A stretch of 64,000 bases of DNA from Kallotenue papyrolyticum (GCF_000526415.1 NZ_JAGA01000002.1:1294001-1358000), one strand, 5' to 3'. Shown: positions 1 through 9,438, counted from the stretch's first letter. Program-made: numbers and translations. Notes: generated by a model not told the origin, from the letters alone.

Positions 1-314
1 CCCTCGAGCAATGGTAGAAAGACGATCGCATACAGCAGGCTTACCAGCAGCGAGCTGCCGGTTGAGAACGCCAACGTCCCCAGCCAAGCCGCAGGAGACT
101 CCACGCCGGAAGGATCGAAGGGAGTGGTGGGGTCTTGCGCACGCCCAGCCAGACGCTGGAGCGGCAGTTGCAGCAGGGAGCTGATCAGCATGTAGGGCAC
201 CTGCACCAGCGCCGTGATCGCCAGCAGGCTAAGCAGGTTGTTGCGGTAGAGGCGAAAAGCTTCGTCCAAAAGCTCGCCGGCCGAGAGTGGCCGGAGGCGC
301 GAACCTGTGACCAT
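1..314 (-). CDS. Membrane protein, N-terminal part only (runs off the window)
   Basis: Reading leftward from an ATG at 312-314, the frame is open to the window edge, giving about 104 residues. It starts with MVTGSRLRPLSAGELLDEAF and continues with RLYRNN, followed by a hydrophobic stretch LLSLLAITALVQVPYML and a second one near the edge (SLLYAIVFLPLL). The motif SxGELLDxAFxLYRxN is seen at the start of a family of multi-pass Chloroflexota and Actinobacteria membrane proteins of unknown function (related to glycerophosphodiester phosphodiesterase membrane domains). I therefore call an integral membrane protein without a specific role. The 3' end is outside the window. Confidence 0.75.
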   Translation of the reverse strand, partial: MVTGSRLRPLSAGELLDEAFRLYRNNLLSLLAITALVQVPYMLISSLLQLPLQRLAGRAQDPTTPFDPSGVESPAAWLGTLAFSTGSSLLVSLLYAIVFLPLLE

Positions 315-479
315 ACGCGGCTCTCCCTCTGCTGTGTCGCTTCTGGCGCCGGCGCGCCGACATCTACGCCTATGGTACGGGCGCATGACCGGCAGGGTTG
401 CCGGGTCGCGCCAGGGCGATTGTAGCACCCGAACGGGCGGTTGTGTAGTCCTCCTGACGGCCGATTGCCGCGCCTCCAC

Positions 480-1508
480 CTAGCTCAACAGTGTTGCGAC
501 GACGCGCTCCCAGCGGATATGGGCCACGCGCGTCGGGTTGTCCTGGCCCAGGCGGCACGCCAGCGCCGGATCCGCTAGCCGCTCGAGCTGTTCGGCCAGC
601 GCGCCGGGCGTCGGCGCGGCGATCAGCCCGCTCTCGTCGTGGCGCACGAACTCCAGCACGCCGCCCGCGTCGCTGGTAGTCAGCACTGGCTTGCCGGCGG
701 CAAATGCCTCGATCGTGGCAAAGCCGTAGTCTTCGTCTACGGGCGCGTAATAGACTGCCCGACAGCGCGCAAACAGATCAACGGCGGTGGCGTCGTCCAC
801 GAAGCCGGCGAACCGGACGCGCTGCGTCAGGCCGAGGCGGCGCGTGAGCTGTTGCAGCTCGGCCAGCGCGGGGCCACGCCCGGCGATGATCGCCCGCAGC
901 TCGCTGCGCGACTCGGCGAGCGCCCGGAGTAGCAGATCAATGCGCTTGGCGCGATCCAGCCGTGCGATCGACAGGATGTACGGCTCCGACGGCCCCGGCT
1001 GCAAACGAGGCATGAGCGGACTAGGTGGATAGAGCGGCGTGGCCTGCAGGCCGTTGAAGCGCTTGAGGCGCGCAGCAACGTTGCGCGAGATGGCGAAGAG
1101 CCGCCGCGCCTCGCCCAGCGTGCGGCGATCCAGCCGCTGCAGGACGCGCCGCAGTTCGGCATCACCCGGCTGCGCGCCCCAGTCCGAGAGCGTGGTGCCG
1201 TACCAGTCGTAGGCCTGGCGGTGCTGATGCACCAGCCAGACGATCTTGCGCGGGTGGCGCGCGGCGTAGGACGGAAACTTGGTGGCGATGATCGCATCCA
1301 CGGGCCGGCCATCGACCTGGGTTAGATCGAGCAGCCGCCAGGCCAGCGCGCTGGTGATCAAGTTCGGGCGCGGTGTCCAGCTCGCCGGCAAGGCCACGAT
1401 CTCGGCCTGGTGGCCGTGCTCGCGCAGCGCCGCGCACAGTCCTTCGCTCAACAGCTCCGCGCCGCCGCGCGCAAACGGCACCTGAGTTGTACAGACCAAA
1501 AGACGCAT
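480..1508 (-). CDS. Glycosyltransferase family 4 protein
   Basis: A 342-residue GT-B fold glycosyltransferase. It starts MRLLVCTTQVPFARGGAELL, with the GGAE donor/acceptor loop typical of the GT4 N-terminal domain. The C-terminal Rossmann domain begins near residue 205 with YILSIARLDRAKRIDLLL. The catalytic EX7E-type region is recognisable as APVDEDYGFATIEAFAAGKPV. The frame extends upstream of 1508, but the ATG there matches the family start and the added residues look non-protein. It would transfer a sugar from a nucleotide-sugar donor to a cell-envelope or secreted glycan; the acceptor is unknown. It is divergently arranged with the large regulator at 1693, so the two share a 184-bp promoter region. 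Confidence 0.85.
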   Translation of the reverse strand: MRLLVCTTQVPFARGGAELLSEGLCAALREHGHQAEIVALPASWTPRPNLITSALAWRLLDLTQVDGRPVDAIIATKFPSYAARHPRKIVWLVHQHRQAYDWYGTTLSDWGAQPGDAELRRVLQRLDRRTLGEARRLFAISRNVAARLKRFNGLQATPLYPPSPLMPRLQPGPSEPYILSIARLDRAKRIDLLLRALAESRSELRAIIAGRGPALAELQQLTRRLGLTQRVRFAGFVDDATAVDLFARCRAVYYAPVDEDYGFATIEAFAAGKPVLTTSDAGGVLEFVRHDESGLIAAPTPGALAEQLERLADPALACRLGQDNPTRVAHIRWERVVATLLS

Positions 1509-1692
1509 GGTGTGTTGGATCGGCGACGTCTCCGGGCTGCCATCGCAACCCTGCTGCCCCCACCGATGGCTTGACCCGTCGTGCCTACGGATGCTAAAGT
1601 TGTTATACCATGAGCTGTCGAGCGCGCCCGGCAACAGGCCATGGTTTCATCTCCCCATGCGGCATGGGAGCCTGCCGATTGAGGGTGAAGAG

Positions 1693-4600
1693 ATGGAGCA
1701 GCCTGACTCATCGGCACAGATGCCGCGATCATACACCACGTTGTACGCGGACACCGTTGTTCGTCCCAGCCAACATACGCTTCCACCCCCCAGAGGCATC
1801 GAGCGTAAGGTGTTGCAGCGCCACCTTGAGCAGGCGCTCCGGCGACCAATCACCCTAGTGATGGCCGCGGCGGGCATGGGTAAGACACAGGCACTTGCTC
1901 GCTATGTTCGCTCCCAGCGTTGGGCCATTCCGATCTGGTACACCCTCCACAGCGATGATGCCATGCCGCAAACCATGCTGGCACGGCTGTGCTGGGCGCT
2001 GGCTACGGCGGTGCCGGCCTTGCGTGAACCGCTAGAGCAGTACAACTCCGCGCTCTACAGCGGGCGCGGTGATTGGTCCACACTCCTCGATCGCTGGCTC
2101 GATGTCCTGCACCAGAGCCCACAGCCGATCCTGCTCTGTCTGGATGCTTGCGCAGCAGCGCAGCAACCACCGGCCACATTGATCAGCCGGCTGCTAGGCC
2201 GGTTACATCCACGGCTCCATCTGGTGGTGACCTGCCGAACCAGACCGGACGATGCCTGGTGGGCGACCTGCGCGCGGCTGTGGCAGCGCGGCCAGTTGAC
2301 GTTGCTGACCAACGATCTGTTCCGTTTTTCGCTGGACGAAGTCGAGGAGCTGTGTCGGCTGTACGGGTACACCGCCTCACAGCATGATGTCGCCAGCCTG
2401 CAACGACTCACGGATGGCTGGGCCTACCTGCTCGACGCTGCGTTGCGCAGCCATCAGGGACAAGCGCTGGACGTTGTGTTGGCGAGTCTGTCCACCATCG
2501 AACGGAGCTCGGAGCTGGATGCATGGTTCCATGCGCAGTTGGCAGCAGCATGCGGAGCGGATGAATTGGAGCAGGTGATCTGCAGTGCTGTTCCCGAGTA
2601 CCTGACGCCGACAACGATCGCCAGCGTATGCGGCGTACAGCAGGAGTACGCTGCGCTGGAGCGTTGGGCGTCGATCATCCCCATGCTCCATGCTGTTGGG
2701 CCGCAGACCTACGCCTATCACCCCCTGTTTCGTGATTTTTTGCGCCGGCAGTTCCTGCGCCTGCCGCAGGCGCGGCGGCTGGAGGTGGTCCGGGCAAGTG
2801 CCACGGCAGCGGCCGCCGGTGGCGACTGGCCCGAGGCGCTGGCAATCCTTCAGGCCCACGCTGATTGGCCGGAACTGTGTCGCCTGCTCCAGCCACGTGC
2901 GGCGGAATTGGCGCGCGATGTACGTCTCGACAGCCTGTTGACGGATGCCATCGCGCGCTTGCCCCACATCGAGCTGTGCTTTGATACGCCATGGCTCTTG
3001 TGTTATCAGGCGCTCGAACGCCGTCTGGTGCGTGGTGATTACGTTGCTGCCCGCCGGCTGGCGCAGGTGGCGATGGAGCAGTTCGAGCGATTGGGCGATG
3101 GCGATGGGTATGCCTATGCCCTGGCCAGTGTTGCGATTGCGCGTTATCACCTGGGGCAGTATGCAGCTGCACTTGCCGAACTGGATGCTCGTCCCTGGGT
3201 CGAGGATCCGACGTGCAGAGCGGCGCTTTCCTTTGCCGCTTATCTGAACTACCTTGGCCTGGATCAACTGGAGCAGGCGATTCGAGCAGCCCATTGCGGC
3301 TTGCACGCTCTCGAATATGAGCCACGCGAAGCGCGACGCATCCACTGGCGGATTGTGCTGCAACGTAATCTTGTCGCAGCCTACCACTTCCGCGGCGAGC
3401 TTGCTGCTGCGCGCCGCGCGGGAGAAGAGGCCGTCGCGCTCGCCGAACGTCACTTCGCGACGGAAGGCTTCTATGCATGGAGCCTCTACGAACTGGGATT
3501 GCTCGAGCAACGCGCGGGACGGCTCGACCTGGCGCTGACGCTGTTGCAACAGGCACGGACGCATCTTGAACAGACAACCCGCTATGACGTACTCTGGCGC
3601 TGGATCCTTGTAGCCCAGGGCCATACCCTGCGTGACATGGGCGACCTCGCAGCGGCTGATGAGCGATACGGGCTTGGCGGCTGGGGTGAAGGTGAAGATG
3701 GGCCGTTGATGCTCTGGCTGTTGCAAGGACGGTATGCGGAAGCGCGCTATGCGGCAGAATCCCGCCTCACGACCGGCATGATCGAATCACCGATTGAGCG
3801 GACTAATCTGGGCGTTCTACTCGCGCTGCTTGATCTTGAACATGGCGCAACACCTGAGATCTGCCGGCGATTGCGTGCCGCTGCTGAGCAGTATCAGATG
3901 TATGGCTTCCGCTACACACGCGCGAGCCTGCTGTTGCATCTGGCTGCCGCTGAGTATGAGCTCGGCAACACCGCGGCTGCCGATCAGCCATTGGCCGAAG
4001 CGCTGAGCTTCGCCGCTGCCCAGGGATACCTCAACTTTGACTGGTGGCATCCAGAACGGATGCAACGTCTGCTCCACCATGCCTGTGCAGCGGGCATTGA
4101 ACCCGTGTACAGTGCCAGACTGCGGCAGGAACGAGGACTCGCTGCTCCGCCCGACTCCGAAAAAGCTGCCGTAACGAAGGTGATGGTAGCACCGGCCAGC
4201 GTGCCACCAGCCACGACACGGCTGGCGATCAACTGTCTGGGGCAGTTCAGGGTCTGCCTCGATGATGACCCGCTGCCGCGTGAGCGCTGGCAGGGGTATC
4301 CAGCCGGCGCGCTCCGGATGCAACGGCTGTTGGTGTACCTGGCTCAGCACCGTCATCCGCAGCCGATGAGCGCCATCGCGCGGTATGTCTGGCCGGACCG
4401 GTGGGATTGCATCGACGTTGCGACCAATTTTCACCTGACACTAGCCGGGCTACGTCGTGTTTTGGAGCCCGATCTTGCGCAGGGACGTGTTTCACGGTTT
4501 GTGCTGACCGCCTCGGAAGGGTATCTTCTGCATCCGGATTTACAAGTCGAGCTGGACCTCAATGCGTTTCAAACCAGCATCCGCAGCGGGTGGTCCGCGC

Positions 4601-4968
4601 ATGCCGAGGGCCGGCGTGAAGCAGCGCGCAGCGCATTTCTGCACGCCGAGCAGCTCTACCAGGGAGATTTCGCCCTGGCGAAGTCCGATCCAGGGGAAGG
4701 CGAGGCGTATCGCCGTGCGTTCCTCCAAGCAATCTATTGGCTGGCTGAGGACGATCTTGGCTGCGGCCAGGCCGCAGCTTGTATTGCCCGCGCCCAGCGC
4801 ATCCTGCGTGAAGATCCCTGGCATACTGGAGCAGCAGCCCTGCTCCTCAAGGCCTATCTCGCGGCTGGGAACCGGCGTGCCGCGCGCCGGTACTATGAAC
4901 GACTGATGAGGCTTCACGACACGCTGCCGCCAGAGATCGTTTACATTGCCAAGACGCATAGATTGTAA
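1693..4968 (+). CDS. Large transcriptional regulator: MalT-type ATPase, TPR-like repeats, C-terminal winged helix + BTAD (SARP-like)
   Basis: About 1091 residues. An upstream extension to 1507 is open, but the ATG at 1693 follows GAGGGTGAAGAG, a good ribosome-binding site. The N-terminal STAND/MalT-like NTPase has a P-loop AAAGMGKTQ at about residue 60 and a hydrophobic strand plus acidic residue, PILLCLDAC, at about 140. The middle (about 350-800) is alpha-helical with TPR-like pairs. The C-terminus (about 840-1090) has an OmpR-type winged helix (INCLGQFRV...LLVYLAQHRHPQPMSAIARYVWPD) followed by a bacterial transcriptional activator domain. This ATPase-TPR-BTAD arrangement is known for signal-integrating activators, with ATP hydrolysis and TPR ligand binding gating DNA binding. 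The target is unknown; the divergent glycosyltransferase is a candidate. Confidence 0.85.
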   Translation: MEQPDSSAQMPRSYTTLYADTVVRPSQHTLPPPRGIERKVLQRHLEQALRRPITLVMAAAGMGKTQALARYVRSQRWAIPIWYTLHSDDAMPQTMLARLCWALATAVPALREPLEQYNSALYSGRGDWSTLLDRWLDVLHQSPQPILLCLDACAAAQQPPATLISRLLGRLHPRLHLVVTCRTRPDDAWWATCARLWQRGQLTLLTNDLFRFSLDEVEELCRLYGYTASQHDVASLQRLTDGWAYLLDAALRSHQGQALDVVLASLSTIERSSELDAWFHAQLAAACGADELEQVICSAVPEYLTPTTIASVCGVQQEYAALERWASIIPMLHAVGPQTYAYHPLFRDFLRRQFLRLPQARRLEVVRASATAAAAGGDWPEALAILQAHADWPELCRLLQPRAAELARDVRLDSLLTDAIARLPHIELCFDTPWLLCYQALERRLVRGDYVAARRLAQVAMEQFERLGDGDGYAYALASVAIARYHLGQYAAALAELDARPWVEDPTCRAALSFAAYLNYLGLDQLEQAIRAAHCGLHALEYEPREARRIHWRIVLQRNLVAAYHFRGELAAARRAGEEAVALAERHFATEGFYAWSLYELGLLEQRAGRLDLALTLLQQARTHLEQTTRYDVLWRWILVAQGHTLRDMGDLAAADERYGLGGWGEGEDGPLMLWLLQGRYAEARYAAESRLTTGMIESPIERTNLGVLLALLDLEHGATPEICRRLRAAAEQYQMYGFRYTRASLLLHLAAAEYELGNTAAADQPLAEALSFAAAQGYLNFDWWHPERMQRLLHHACAAGIEPVYSARLRQERGLAAPPDSEKAAVTKVMVAPASVPPATTRLAINCLGQFRVCLDDDPLPRERWQGYPAGALRMQRLLVYLAQHRHPQPMSAIARYVWPDRWDCIDVATNFHLTLAGLRRVLEPDLAQGRVSRFVLTASEGYLLHPDLQVELDLNAFQTSIRSGWSAHAEGRREAARSAFLHAEQLYQGDFALAKSDPGEGEAYRRAFLQAIYWLAEDDLGCGQAAACIARAQRILREDPWHTGAAALLLKAYLAAGNRRAARRYYERLMRLHDTLPPEIVYIAKTHRL

Positions 4969-5364
4969 AGGCTGCTTGAGTCACCACCTTCATCGAACCC
5001 GCGACTGGTAGAGTCACACAGCGCCGCCGACTTGTGGCTCGGCGGCGCGCTGCCTGGGATGCGCGCCTCTCTTGGATTCCCGCCCATATCCACCTGCGTT
5101 CCTAAGGCTGCAATCATCTCCTTACCAAAATGGACCAGAAGTGCTCGAATCCCTTAGTGATTCCCTAAGAGCCGATATGCTAGGCTGAGGCTATGAGGGC
5201 AATGAGCGAGAGCCCTAGGCATAAAGCTCCGTGCCTCTAGGTACTCTTCACCGGAAAGGCTTGATTACCGGACCTCCATCAGTATTGCTAGATGTTTCAA
5301 AATGATCGAGGTGTCTCGCCTTCGGCAGATGGTTTACCCAACCTACTCAATGCGGGGGTTAATC
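4969..5364. other. Intergenic region with a strong hairpin
   Basis: About 400 bases without a convincing gene. The only clear structure is a perfect 10-bp stem (GCGCCGCCGA at 5021-5030 with its complement at 5039-5048, 8-nt loop) 50 bases after the regulator stop. It lacks a following T-run, so it may be a Rho-dependent or weak terminator. Base composition drops to about 50% GC from about 5.1 kb onwards, which marks the boundary to the secreted-protein patch. Confidence 0.5.
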
Positions 5365-6882
5365 ATGTTTCGCCCACGTACTCGAATGGCATCTATGGGC
5401 CTTATCACGATGGCGATAGGGCTCGTACTTTCACTGTTAGGCAACCCTTCTACACAAATTCTGGCTCAGACTACGCTAGCGAATTATGATCTGCTTTTCA
5501 CCATCCCCGTTGGTGAGGGTGGTATTCAATATTCGCCAAAGCGTGAAGAACAACTCCAATGGGGACCCACGGCCCTGGCGGCTGCTCCAGATGGCAGTTT
5601 CCTGATCGCGAATACGTTCAGTGACAATCTCCTCCAGTTCAGTGCCAATGGCGAACTCCTCCGAACAATCGATGTAGCTGATACAGCCCGTGGAATCACT
5701 GATCTGAAGGTAACACGGGCCGGTATCTTTGCACTCGATGGTGCGGCAATCACTCCGGCTGTGTTGCACTTCACTCTACAGGGGAAGCTGGTTGCAAAGC
5801 ACGAGATACCAGCTGAATTGCGCCCGTCCTTCACGGGGCTTATCCTTGGAGCAGCTGACCAGATTGTGCTTGAGGTCGGAACCAAAGCAGCATATCAAAT
5901 GCTGGATGCAAGCGGTCGCCGTGCTACGACAGCTATTCCTGGTTTGACTGTAGCGGGACAGCTGGTAACGGTCCAGAGTCCCGATTGGACGGTGCCCATG
6001 AGTCGCTCACACGCCAGCGTACTCCTTGGTGCTACGAAGATCGATATTAGCGTGGACAATGTGCTAGCGAGTCCCCGGATCCTTCAAGGTACTTCCGGGC
6101 CAGCTTTCTATGTTCTCACCGACGAGTTAGCTGCCGATAGCACTGGTGCTCTCGTTATTGATGAGGTGGTACGGCAGTACAGTACGGATGGCCGATTACT
6201 GGGAATGGCACGCTTTCCACTAATGGAGCAAGCTGTTTCCGTGAATCATCCTCTGGCAGTCGGCTGGGACGGCGCTGTCTATGCTCTTCTGACACGGCCC
6301 GATCATGTGCAGGTCGTTCGGCTCAACTTTCTCTCTACCTTGAATCCGATTTTACCTGTCCTGCAGCAACGCCCATCCTCGGTCGATATGCCACAAAGGC
6401 AGGATCCTACAGACTCATCCAAGGCACAACTTCAGAGCGACGTAGGCATACTTGCTTGCATCAACCGCAACGACATCGCTAACATCGCCGCAGGGTATCT
6501 CAACAACTCGAAGCATCTGACATGGAACAATACTGATAAAGCCTGCTCCGGTCGTGGTAAGCCAGAGGGTTTGGTGACCAATGCATCGAATCCGAGTGTA
6601 GCCTACGACTGGGGAGGTTGGGCTACAGTAGCTGGTTACAACACGGCGATGGATCAAGGATGGCAGGCTGGGGATATTGACACGTGCAATCCCATGGTTT
6701 GGAATTCTCAATTAGGCAGGTGGGATTGTAACGGTGTCGAGTCGTGCTCGTATGGTGTAGACTGTTCTGGATTGGTTACACGTGCATGGGGACGTAATGA
6801 CAAGAAATACGGAACTTCAACCTTGAAAGAGATCTCGACTGCGCTCAATGGGGCCTGGGAGACGAAGAAAGGTGATTTATGA
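5365..6882 (+). CDS. Secreted beta-propeller-like protein with N-terminal part of an NlpC/P60 peptidase (frameshifted)
   Basis: About 505 residues. I choose the ATG at 5365 because GGGGG lies 7 bases upstream and the product then begins with a signal peptide (MFRPRTRMASMGLI then hydrophobic, AQ cleavage region). Residues about 50-350 look like NHL or propeller blades (for example ALAAAPDGSFLIANTF and DGAVYALLTRPDHV). The C-terminus contains YGVDCSGLVTRAWG, the catalytic-cysteine motif of NlpC/P60 endopeptidases and amidases that cut cell-wall peptides. The reading frame stops at 6880-6882 before the catalytic histidine. The remainder of the domain continues in the -1 frame from 6879 to 7052, so this gene is frameshifted or made as two chains. 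GC content is lower than in neighbouring genes. Confidence 0.75.
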   Translation: MFRPRTRMASMGLITMAIGLVLSLLGNPSTQILAQTTLANYDLLFTIPVGEGGIQYSPKREEQLQWGPTALAAAPDGSFLIANTFSDNLLQFSANGELLRTIDVADTARGITDLKVTRAGIFALDGAAITPAVLHFTLQGKLVAKHEIPAELRPSFTGLILGAADQIVLEVGTKAAYQMLDASGRRATTAIPGLTVAGQLVTVQSPDWTVPMSRSHASVLLGATKIDISVDNVLASPRILQGTSGPAFYVLTDELAADSTGALVIDEVVRQYSTDGRLLGMARFPLMEQAVSVNHPLAVGWDGAVYALLTRPDHVQVVRLNFLSTLNPILPVLQQRPSSVDMPQRQDPTDSSKAQLQSDVGILACINRNDIANIAAGYLNNSKHLTWNNTDKACSGRGKPEGLVTNASNPSVAYDWGGWATVAGYNTAMDQGWQAGDIDTCNPMVWNSQLGRWDCNGVESCSYGVDCSGLVTRAWGRNDKKYGTSTLKEISTALNGAWETKKGDL

Positions 6883-7052
6883 ACTGGGAGACTGTCCATA
6901 CCAGGCTCATTGAGTGGCAGAATTCGAGCGGTGCGCAAGCCTGGGAGTCAACAACTGCAACGTCTTACGACCGGGTCATCTACAGGTTCTTAGCATGGAG
7001 CGACTATGCCAACTATCAACCTCGTCGTTATAACAACCTTTGTGACCCGTAA
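6879..7052 (+). CDS. C-terminal half of the NlpC/P60 domain in a shifted frame
   Basis: 57 codons beginning with an ATG that overlaps the upstream stop as TTATGA. It reads MNWETVHTRLIEWQNSSGAQ and ends with SDYANYQPRRYNNLCDP. This is what follows the cysteine motif in related NlpC/P60 proteins: the histidine of HTRLIEW is the likely catalytic partner of the cysteine in the preceding frame. Either a one-base deletion broke a single gene, or the ATGA overlap allows coupled translation of a separate second chain. I see no convincing slippery heptamer at the junction. Confidence 0.6.
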   Translation: MNWETVHTRLIEWQNSSGAQAWESTTATSYDRVIYRFLAWSDYANYQPRRYNNLCDP

Positions 7053-7137
7053 GCTCCAATCGCGTTTCTGTGTCTTGTGTGTCTGGGGAAGTACATGTTC
7101 ACTCCCAGGCACACTGAGGTATGATTGGAGGCAATGT

Positions 7138-8271
7138 ATGCTCCGCTTGGCATCTATATCCAGTCTACTTGTCCTTATCGCAAACGCGTTAGCGATCAAC
7201 GCCACAACTCTTATCGCCACTATGACTCCTCCTGCTATCGCTGCTGATGCACGGTGTTTCCCCCAGACCGGCCAGTGTATCAGCGGTCGATTTCGGGAGG
7301 TCTGGGAGCAGAGCGGTGGCATTGCAATCTTCGGTTTGCCGATCACGGCTGCGCAGAGTGAACGTTCCCCTGATACCGGCAAGACCTACCTGATGCAATG
7401 GTTTGAACGCGCGCGGTTTGAGCTGCACCCAGCCAACCCTCGACCCTATGATGTGCTGCTGGGGCGACTGGGCGATGAATCGCTCAGAAAACAGGGCATC
7501 ATCTGGCAGCAGGCGCCCCGTGAGGCGGCACCGCCATCTGATGATTCGGCTTGCCTCTGGTTCCGCGAAACCGGCCGCACTCTTTGCGATCAACCGTATG
7601 GACCTCCATTCAAGACGTTCTGGCAGCGTCATGGGCAGCACGATCAGCTTCACACGGGTGCTACCGCCAGTCTCGCACTGTTCGGTTTTCCGCTGACCGA
7701 ACCCCGCTGGATGACCAACAGCAGTGGCTACTTCGTGTTGGCCCAATGGTTCGAGCGTGCACGGTTGGAGTGGCATCCAGATAGGCCGCTCCAACCAACG
7801 CGCTACACCGTGCAGGTAGGCCGGCTTGGATATGAGCTTGCCATGCCGCCGGAGGCCATCGCGCCAGGTGATCTCCAACGGGCACACACAACGCTCTTGT
7901 CCTTCTTTACTGCGCTGCATGAGGGAAACTATGCCCAGGCCGCCCAGTATTACGGCGGTAGCTACGACATCCTCCGCACCTGGAATCCCGATACTGCGCC
8001 GGACGACTATGCCGGGCTGCTGGCGGGCGGGTGCGAGGCGAATGGACTGCAATGCCTCAAAATCAAAAAGATCGTGCGTGAACAAGCCACGGCAGCACGA
8101 GAGTTCCGTTTCCTGGTTGAATTTGCCAACGAGGATGGAACGACGTTTAGACGCGGACCGTGCTGTGGCGCATCCGAGGAAGAAATGCCGCCCGAAACAC
8201 AATTCGGGTACATCGTCACCAAGATCGGCGATCAATTCCTGGTTCAAGGGTTGCCTGTGTATGTGCCGTAG
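7138..8271 (+). CDS. Secreted protein with two FPQTG / QWFERARFE-type repeats
   Basis: 377 residues starting at the ATG 7138, which has GGAG 7 bases upstream and yields a signal peptide (MLRLASISSLLVLIANALA, ending PPAIAADA). It contains two copies of a roughly 90-residue repeat. Copy 1 has FPQTGQCISGRFREVWEQ, GGIAIFGLPIT, YLMQWFERARFELHP and VLLGRLGDE. Copy 2 has FRETGRTLCDQPYGPPFKTFW, LALFGFPLT, VLAQWFERARLEWHP and VQVGRLGYE. The repeat recurs in extracellular Chloroflexota proteins but has no known function. Residues about 245-377 form a separate domain with five or more cysteines and resemble lipoprotein tail domains. The gene is likely exported and may bind surface material; this is inference. 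Confidence 0.8.
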   Translation: MLRLASISSLLVLIANALAINATTLIATMTPPAIAADARCFPQTGQCISGRFREVWEQSGGIAIFGLPITAAQSERSPDTGKTYLMQWFERARFELHPANPRPYDVLLGRLGDESLRKQGIIWQQAPREAAPPSDDSACLWFRETGRTLCDQPYGPPFKTFWQRHGQHDQLHTGATASLALFGFPLTEPRWMTNSSGYFVLAQWFERARLEWHPDRPLQPTRYTVQVGRLGYELAMPPEAIAPGDLQRAHTTLLSFFTALHEGNYAQAAQYYGGSYDILRTWNPDTAPDDYAGLLAGGCEANGLQCLKIKKIVREQATAAREFRFLVEFANEDGTTFRRGPCCGASEEEMPPETQFGYIVTKIGDQFLVQGLPVYVP

Positions 8272-8279
8272 ATGCTGGC

Positions 8280-8538
8280 TTGTACCACCATTGATGTTTT
8301 CTAATGTTCCATCAGCGATCCATTGATAGTAATAATAGGCGACATGGGTTCATGGGGGGGAATCATGGGGTAGCATGCGCCATTGGCAGCCTGTTTTGGA
8401 CAGATAGCACAGCGCATTGATAACTTCGCGAATATTGATGGTGCGTTTCCTGCCCGGACCAGGCTTTTGTTCGACATACGGCGCAATGCAGTTCCACTCG
8501 TCATCATGCAAGTCAGAATCATAGGGTAATCGTGTCAT
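8280..8538 (-). pseudogene. IS5-family transposase relic (N-terminal region with nonsense mutation)
   Basis: The minus frame from an ATG at 8538 reads [20 protein letters not shown] followed by [20 protein letters not shown] and [11 protein letters not shown]. This is the DUF4096 N-terminal domain of IS5-type transposases. In the same frame the expected PPW is PP-stop (TGA at 8350-8352 where TGG is usual), and the protein then continues as THVAYYYYQWIADGTLENIN. The catalytic DDE part is absent, so this is a dead fragment. No terminal repeats are evident. It explains most of the 8272-8700 gap. Confidence 0.8.
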
Positions 8539-8701
8539 ACATCGGCACCTCCTGCATCGGGTAGGCAGCAAGCAGTGGACCAGGGCGGGCGGGCGAGGGA
8601 TTAAGCCATAGTGACCAGAATAGCAGCGGAATGAATACTATTATTCTTAAACAGCTTCTTAGACACGACAGGTTCCCATACGGTAAGGAAGAATAACGCC
8701 C

Positions 8702-9235
8702 ATGTCCAGATTCATGCTCGCCAGAAGCTCGTTGCTTCCGGTCCTTATGACTATCCTGTTCCTGGCGGTAGGCTGTGGAGGCAATACGGCCCCACAGTCT
8801 GCCACAGCCATGCAAACAGCGACGTCACAGACCTCGATTACGCCAACAACAGGACTTACCGAGGACGAGTGTGCTGATGTCACGCGTATTCCGCCGGACG
8901 TACCAGAAGCTCAGGCGATTGGGCAGGCTATCCTGACTGCGCTGCCCGCAACCCAGCCGTCCGATCCGCAACAGGCCGCGCCCTACGAGTTCGCCGAAAT
9001 CTGGTCGATCGACCGTGTTGAGGATTGGATCATCGTGCAGGCGAGCTTCAAGCGCGCGCTTGAGCCGGGGATCTTCATTGTGCGTGACACGCCATCCGGC
9101 TTTAAGTATGTGGGCCTGGGCTGGGGCGGAAGGCCAGACAACGCGGACCAAATCCGCACCGAAATCGCGCGTGCAGCACCCGATATTCCGCCCGTCTTGC
9201 TCGATTGCCTGGACTTCGGGAGATGGTTCTCGTAA
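8702..9235 (+). CDS. Small lipoprotein of unknown function
   Basis: 177 residues with a lipoprotein signal: MSRFMLARSSLLPVLMTILF followed by LAVGC (lipobox, cysteine at about residue 25), then a Thr/Ser/Gln-rich linker. The remainder contains the string EIWSIDRVEDWIIVQASFKR and an FIVRDTPSGFKYVGLGWGG stretch, suggesting a compact beta-rich domain. AAGGAAG lies upstream of the ATG. I do not recognise the family. It would sit on the outer face of the cytoplasmic membrane. Confidence 0.75.
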   Translation: MSRFMLARSSLLPVLMTILFLAVGCGGNTAPQSATAMQTATSQTSITPTTGLTEDECADVTRIPPDVPEAQAIGQAILTALPATQPSDPQQAAPYEFAEIWSIDRVEDWIIVQASFKRALEPGIFIVRDTPSGFKYVGLGWGGRPDNADQIRTEIARAAPDIPPVLLDCLDFGRWFS

Positions 9236-9438
9236 TGTGACACGAGCTGCGCGGCCGCTGCTGATCCACCGCAAGTTCGCAGGGGTCTCAGCAGTAGCGT
9301 TCACGAATGCGACCTACGAAGACACGAATGCGCCGCGCGAACGGCACCGGGTTGTGCCAATCAATAGACGCATTGATACTGACGGACGACAGACGACAGA
9401 CGACGAGCGACTCATATCCCGTGGTTAGTGGTCTGTGG

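Noticed and set aside
2377-3726. 449-codon open frame antisense to the large regulator
   Set aside because: The + strand carries a clear domain-bearing protein; the antisense frame has no family features and follows from codon bias.
6861-6882. Programmed -1 frameshift in the NlpC/P60 gene
   Set aside because: No X-XXY-YYZ slippery heptamer in frame and no strong downstream stem; deletion or re-initiation fits better.
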